Of a stretch of DNA of 13,064 nucleotides, positions 12,159 through 13,064 are shown in pieces. The stretch is from Gammaproteobacteria bacterium (GTDB lineage Bacteria > Pseudomonadota > Gammaproteobacteria > Pseudomonadales > Oleiphilaceae): the NCBI GenBank assembly GCA_003695085.1, contig RFIV01000129.1, forward strand, positions 1 through 13,064. The letters are read 5' to 3'. The position numbers and the translations under genes are program-made. Under the pieces are notes generated by a model. The model was not told the DNA's origin. It ran no database searches and saw only the letters and a list, made by a program, of their open reading frames with translations. Position 1 is the stretch's first letter; the number at the start of each line of letters is the position of its first letter.

Positions 12159-12770
12159 ATGACGCACCCCCTTTGGCAAATGATCTTCTGGAGCGTACTG
12201 ATCTGGAGTGGCTGGCAACCCAAGGATATGCTGACCTGGTTTCTTGAGGTCTTTCCCGCGCTTATCGGGTATGGCGTGTTACTGGCAACTCATCGCCGTT
12301 TCGCCCTGACCCCGTTGATCACCTGGCTGATTTTGCTGCATATGGTGATCCTGATGGTAGGCGGCCACTACACCTACGCAGAGGTCCCGTTGGGAGACTG
12401 GGTGCGTGATGTGCTGGGCCAGAGTCGCAACAACTATGACAAGCTGGGACATTTTGCGCAGGGATTCGTTCCGGCGCTCATTGCCCGGGAGCTGTTTGTG
12501 CGACTGAGGGTGGTGAACGGGCGTGGCTGGACCGGGTTTCTGGTGGTCTGCGTTTGCCTGGCGATATCGGCCTTCTACGAACTGATCGAATGGTGGGTGG
12601 CGCTGGCCTCGGGGGAAGCGGCCGAGGCGTTTCTGGGCATGCAGGGGTATGTCTGGGACACTCAGAGTGACATGTTCCTCGCGCTGATCGGTGCTATCTG
12701 TGCCCTGTTCGCCCTGACGGGCCTGCATGACCGGCAACTGGCTCAATGGGCTGAACCGTCTTCGGAATGA
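12159..12770 (+). CDS. YjdF/DUF2238 family inner-membrane protein
   Basis: The 203-residue protein matches what I know of the YjdF (DUF2238) family, whose biochemical role is not established. Family-like blocks are MVGGHYTYAEVPLGDW (66-81), NNYDKLGHFAQGFVPALIARE (91-111), AISAFYELIEWW (135-146) and WDTQSDM (166-172). Hydrophobic stretches at about 5-19, 27-44, 50-68, 97-114, 126-147 and 170-187 suggest six membrane segments. Conserved His, Tyr, Glu and Asp residues within or near the helices hint at metal or substrate binding, which is inference. The start ATG at 12159 has a purine-rich stretch (AGGGATGGAAGAGG) just before it. It is divergent from trpB2 across a 74-bp gap that must hold both promoters; I see no clear boxes there. 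It gives no sign of working with its neighbours. Confidence 0.85.
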   Translation: MTHPLWQMIFWSVLIWSGWQPKDMLTWFLEVFPALIGYGVLLATHRRFALTPLITWLILLHMVILMVGGHYTYAEVPLGDWVRDVLGQSRNNYDKLGHFAQGFVPALIARELFVRLRVVNGRGWTGFLVVCVCLAISAFYELIEWWVALASGEAAEAFLGMQGYVWDTQSDMFLALIGAICALFALTGLHDRQLAQWAEPSSE

Positions 12771-12800
12771 GATGGGTCCGGAGGCGTGGCGTCTTTTTTT
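12760..12800 (+). terminator. Weak candidate terminator after the YjdF-like gene
   Basis: CTTCGGA (12760-12766) can pair with TCCGGAG (12777-12783) using one G-U pair, and seven T follow at 12794-12800. The loop (10 nt) contains the stop codon, and 10 nt separate stem from T run, so the layout is poor. It may still end transcription before the crotonase-family gene. Confidence 0.25.
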
Positions 12801-12873
12801 CAGGGGGAGGCTGGAAGAACGTCCTGTCGGGTTCGAAGGCAGGCAGCCACCTTGAACGGACTTGGCATCAGTG

Positions 12874-12902
12874 TTGACAGTGTTTACACTGGCTGGGAAT
12901 TT
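12874..12902 (+). promoter_or_regulatory. Candidate promoter and operator of the crotonase-family gene
   Basis: A consensus -35 box TTGACA (12874-12879) stands 17 bp before a poor -10 (GAATTT, 12897-12902). The palindrome CAGTGTTTACACTG (12878-12891), with perfect 6-bp arms around TT, overlaps the end of the -35 and the spacer, an ideal place for a repressor. Genes of acyl-CoA catabolism are often controlled by TetR-type repressors binding such sites. The regulator is not in the window. Confidence 0.45.
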
Positions 12903-12918
12903 CTGTAAGGAGAGCACC

Positions 12919-13064
12919 ATGACAGACTTTGAAACCCTTGCCGTCACGCAGGACGGCCCCGTTGCCACCGTCACGCTGAACCGGCCGGACAAGGCCAATG
13001 CCATGAACATGAAGATGTGGGATGAAATCGGTGATGCGTTTCGCTGGGCCGATGCCGAGCCGAC
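12919..13064 (+). CDS. Enoyl-CoA hydratase/isomerase (crotonase) family, 5' part
   Basis: Only the first 48 residues are visible; the gene runs off the end of the window. The start MTDFETLAVTQDGPVATVTL followed by NRPDKANAMNMKMWDEI is the typical N-terminal strand and helix of the crotonase fold, where the LNRP and N-A-M segment begin the CoA-binding region. Members hydrate or isomerise acyl-CoA esters in fatty-acid or amino-acid breakdown. The start is well supported by AAGGAG (12907-12912), 6 nt upstream. The catalytic Glu residues and the oxyanion-hole glycines lie beyond the visible part, so the exact reaction cannot be told. The operator-like palindrome upstream suggests substrate-controlled expression. 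Confidence 0.88.
   Translation, partial: MTDFETLAVTQDGPVATVTLNRPDKANAMNMKMWDEIGDAFRWADAEP

Noticed and set aside
12821..12850. GGTTCGAA (12830-12837), resembling a tRNA T-loop
   Set aside because: The flanking bases do not form the 5-bp T stem, and no anticodon, D arm or acceptor stem can be drawn around it.

Overview
The window looks like chromosomal DNA from a GC-rich, free-living gammaproteobacterium. The Lgt, ThyA, FolA and IlvD sequences are of the ordinary proteobacterial type. A BtuB-type outer-membrane receptor shows the cell is Gram-negative, and a PEP-CTERM surface protein points to an environmental, exopolysaccharide-making lineage. A Marinobacter-like organism is my best guess, held loosely. 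There are 13 protein genes, of which lgt (5' side) and a crotonase-family gene (3' side) are cut by the window edges. I see no tRNA, rRNA, transposase, integrase or CRISPR array.

Layout. (1) Positions 1-1667, plus strand: lgt (3' part), thyA and folA, tightly packed; ThyA oxidises methylene-tetrahydrofolate to dihydrofolate and FolA reduces it again. (2) Positions 1664-2461, minus strand: a secreted protein with a PEP-CTERM sorting tail, convergent with folA. Its upstream region holds a sigma-54-like -24/-12 element next to a perfect palindrome. (3) Positions 2746-4634, minus strand: ilvD (valine/isoleucine/leucine synthesis) with a strong intrinsic terminator. (4) Positions 4718-9733, plus strand: a promoter and cobalamin riboswitch, then btuB-cobU-cobT-cobS-cobC. 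The receptor is followed by a complete nucleotide-loop assembly set in one overlapping transcription unit. (5) Positions 9872-10741, plus strand: an HD-GYP cyclic-di-GMP phosphodiesterase-like protein with an added C-terminal four-cysteine zinc ribbon. (6) Positions 10678-12084, minus strand: a stand-alone TrpB2-type tryptophan synthase beta protein whose 3' end overlaps the HD-GYP gene by 64 bp. (7) Positions 12159-12770, plus strand: a YjdF/DUF2238 membrane protein, then the start of an enoyl-CoA hydratase-family gene preceded by an operator-like palindrome.

How the genes work together. The main functional unit is the B12 block. When the vitamin is scarce, the riboswitch should let BtuB and CobUTSC be made, so that the cell takes up corrinoids and completes incomplete ones by adding the lower ligand. 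Corrin-ring synthesis genes, cbiB and the BtuCDF transporter are not in the window. The other genes look like neighbours with separate housekeeping roles.

I found no clearly new multi-gene system. The points most worth checking are the sigma-54-like promoter of the PEP-CTERM gene, the HD-GYP/zinc-ribbon fusion, the antisense coding overlap of the HD-GYP and trpB2 genes, the riboswitch expression platform with a G8 tract in its promoter, and two palindromes at the ilvD and crotonase promoters.
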